This document shows positions 13,698 to 14,178 of a DNA stretch of 14,178 nt, piece by piece. The position numbers and the translations under genes were made by a program. The notes under the pieces were generated by a model. That model was not told where the DNA came from. It worked only from the letters and a program-made list of their open reading frames with translations, and made no database searches. Position 1 is the first letter of the stretch; every line of letters begins with the position of its first letter. The DNA is taken from contig JAKOSR010000151.1 in the NCBI GenBank assembly GCA_029777225.1, forward strand, positions 1 through 14,178. Reading direction: 5' to 3'. The stretch comes from Chloroflexota bacterium. GTDB lineage: Bacteria > Chloroflexota > Anaerolineae > Anaerolineales > Anaerolineaceae.

Positions 13698-14178
13698 TGA
13701 ACCCAGACCTGCGTACCCAATTCTTGGGGATGGCGCTGGCTAATCCGCTCGTGCTTGCTTCGGGCGTGTTGGGCACGTCCGCCAGCCTGATGGAGCGCGT
13801 CGCCCGGGAAGGCGCCGGGGCGGTCACCAGCAAAAGCGCTGGGCCTGAACCGCGCGCCGGCCATCCCAACCCTGTGGCACTGGCCTGGCAGGGTGGCGTG
13901 CTGAACGCCATCGGCCTCACCAACCCCGGGGCAAGGGAGGAGGTTGGCGTGCTGCGCGAAGCCGGGCGCCGTTTGCGCGCCATGGACGTGCCGCTTTTTG
14001 CTTCCATATTCGCGCCGCGGGTGGAGGATTTTGCCGAAACTGCCAAAACCATCGCCGAGGCGGAGCCCGACCTTATCGAAATCAACATTTCCTGCCCGAA
14101 CGTAGCCAGCGAATTTGGCACACCCTTTTCGGCCAGTGAGGAAAGCGCCGCGGAGGTCACCCGGGCGGTGAGGCAGGC
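13697..14178 (+). CDS. pyrD: dihydroorotate dehydrogenase, class 1, N-terminal part
   Basis: Flavoenzyme oxidising dihydroorotate to orotate; the gene is cut by the window end after about 160 codons. ATG at 13697 shares its first base with the pyrF-pyrE stop. Visible class 1 motifs are NPLVLASGVLG (16-26), VTSKS (43-47) with the FMN-contacting Lys46, GGVLNAIGLTNPG (66-78), and NISCPN (130-135) in which Cys133 takes the place of the catalytic base of class 1 enzymes. The cysteine and the lack of an N-terminal membrane helix exclude class 2 (E. coli type). Class 1B, working with an iron-sulfur PyrK, is the most likely fit, but the partner would lie outside the window. Confidence 0.93.
   Translation, partial: MNPDLRTQFLGMALANPLVLASGVLGTSASLMERVAREGAGAVTSKSAGPEPRAGHPNPVALAWQGGVLNAIGLTNPGAREEVGVLREAGRRLRAMDVPLFASIFAPRVEDFAETAKTIAEAEPDLIEINISCPNVASEFGTPFSASEESAAEVTRAVRQ

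Noticed and set aside
1..14178. CRISPR array, tRNA, rRNA, insertion sequence or prophage signal
   Set aside because: No regular short repeats, cloverleaf-like segments, transposase motifs or terminal inverted repeats were seen on either strand.

Overview
The window reads as one end of a GC-rich chromosome from an uncultured or little-studied bacterium, most likely Chloroflexota (class Anaerolineae or a relative). This placement is inference. It rests on a secreted SdrD-B protein with Pro/Thr spacers and a C-terminal YLPLVTR tail, a MacA-like lipoprotein with no outer-membrane partner nearby, a PyrF-PyrE fusion, and codon usage rich in G/C third positions. No rRNA, tRNA, CRISPR array, transposase or phage gene was seen. 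The gene set looks chromosomal.

Layout. (1) 2-1128, plus strand: the 3' end of a FecCD-type ABC permease and its ATPase, overlapping by ATGA; this is the tail of an iron-siderophore/haem/cobalamin importer operon. (2) 1165-2151, minus strand: a secreted protein with two SdrD-B repeats, convergent with the importer. (3) 2367-5297, plus strand: a small regulon made of an ArsR-family repressor and a four-module sulfur-transfer enzyme (CoA-disulfide/persulfide reductase, rhodanese, TusA, DsrE-like), preceded by a promoter region with two nested inverted repeats and closed by a strong hairpin terminator. (4) 5514-9765, plus strand: a MacA-like lipoprotein, MacB-like ATPase, MacB-like permease and an unrecognised four-helix membrane protein with a poly-Asp/Glu tail, apparently one efflux operon. 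(5) 9924-14178, plus strand: a pyrimidine operon with a near-consensus promoter, running pyrC, pyrB, pyrF-pyrE fusion, pyrD (cut by the window end).

How the parts work together. The pyr genes supply all the de novo UMP steps from carbamoyl phosphate onward: aspartate transcarbamoylase, dihydroorotase, dihydroorotate dehydrogenase, and OPRT with OMP decarboxylase in one chain. The carbamoyl phosphate synthetase and PyrK subunits are not in view. Both PyrC and PyrB resemble the DHO and ATC domains of animal CAD more than the textbook E. coli enzymes, and stand in the same order as in CAD. The ArsR/sulfur pair looks like a sulfide- or persulfide-responsive detoxification and sulfur-relay unit.

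The most interesting material is the sulfur-relay fusion with its compact control region, the MacAB operon with its acidic-tailed partner, and the CAD-like pyrimidine enzymes.
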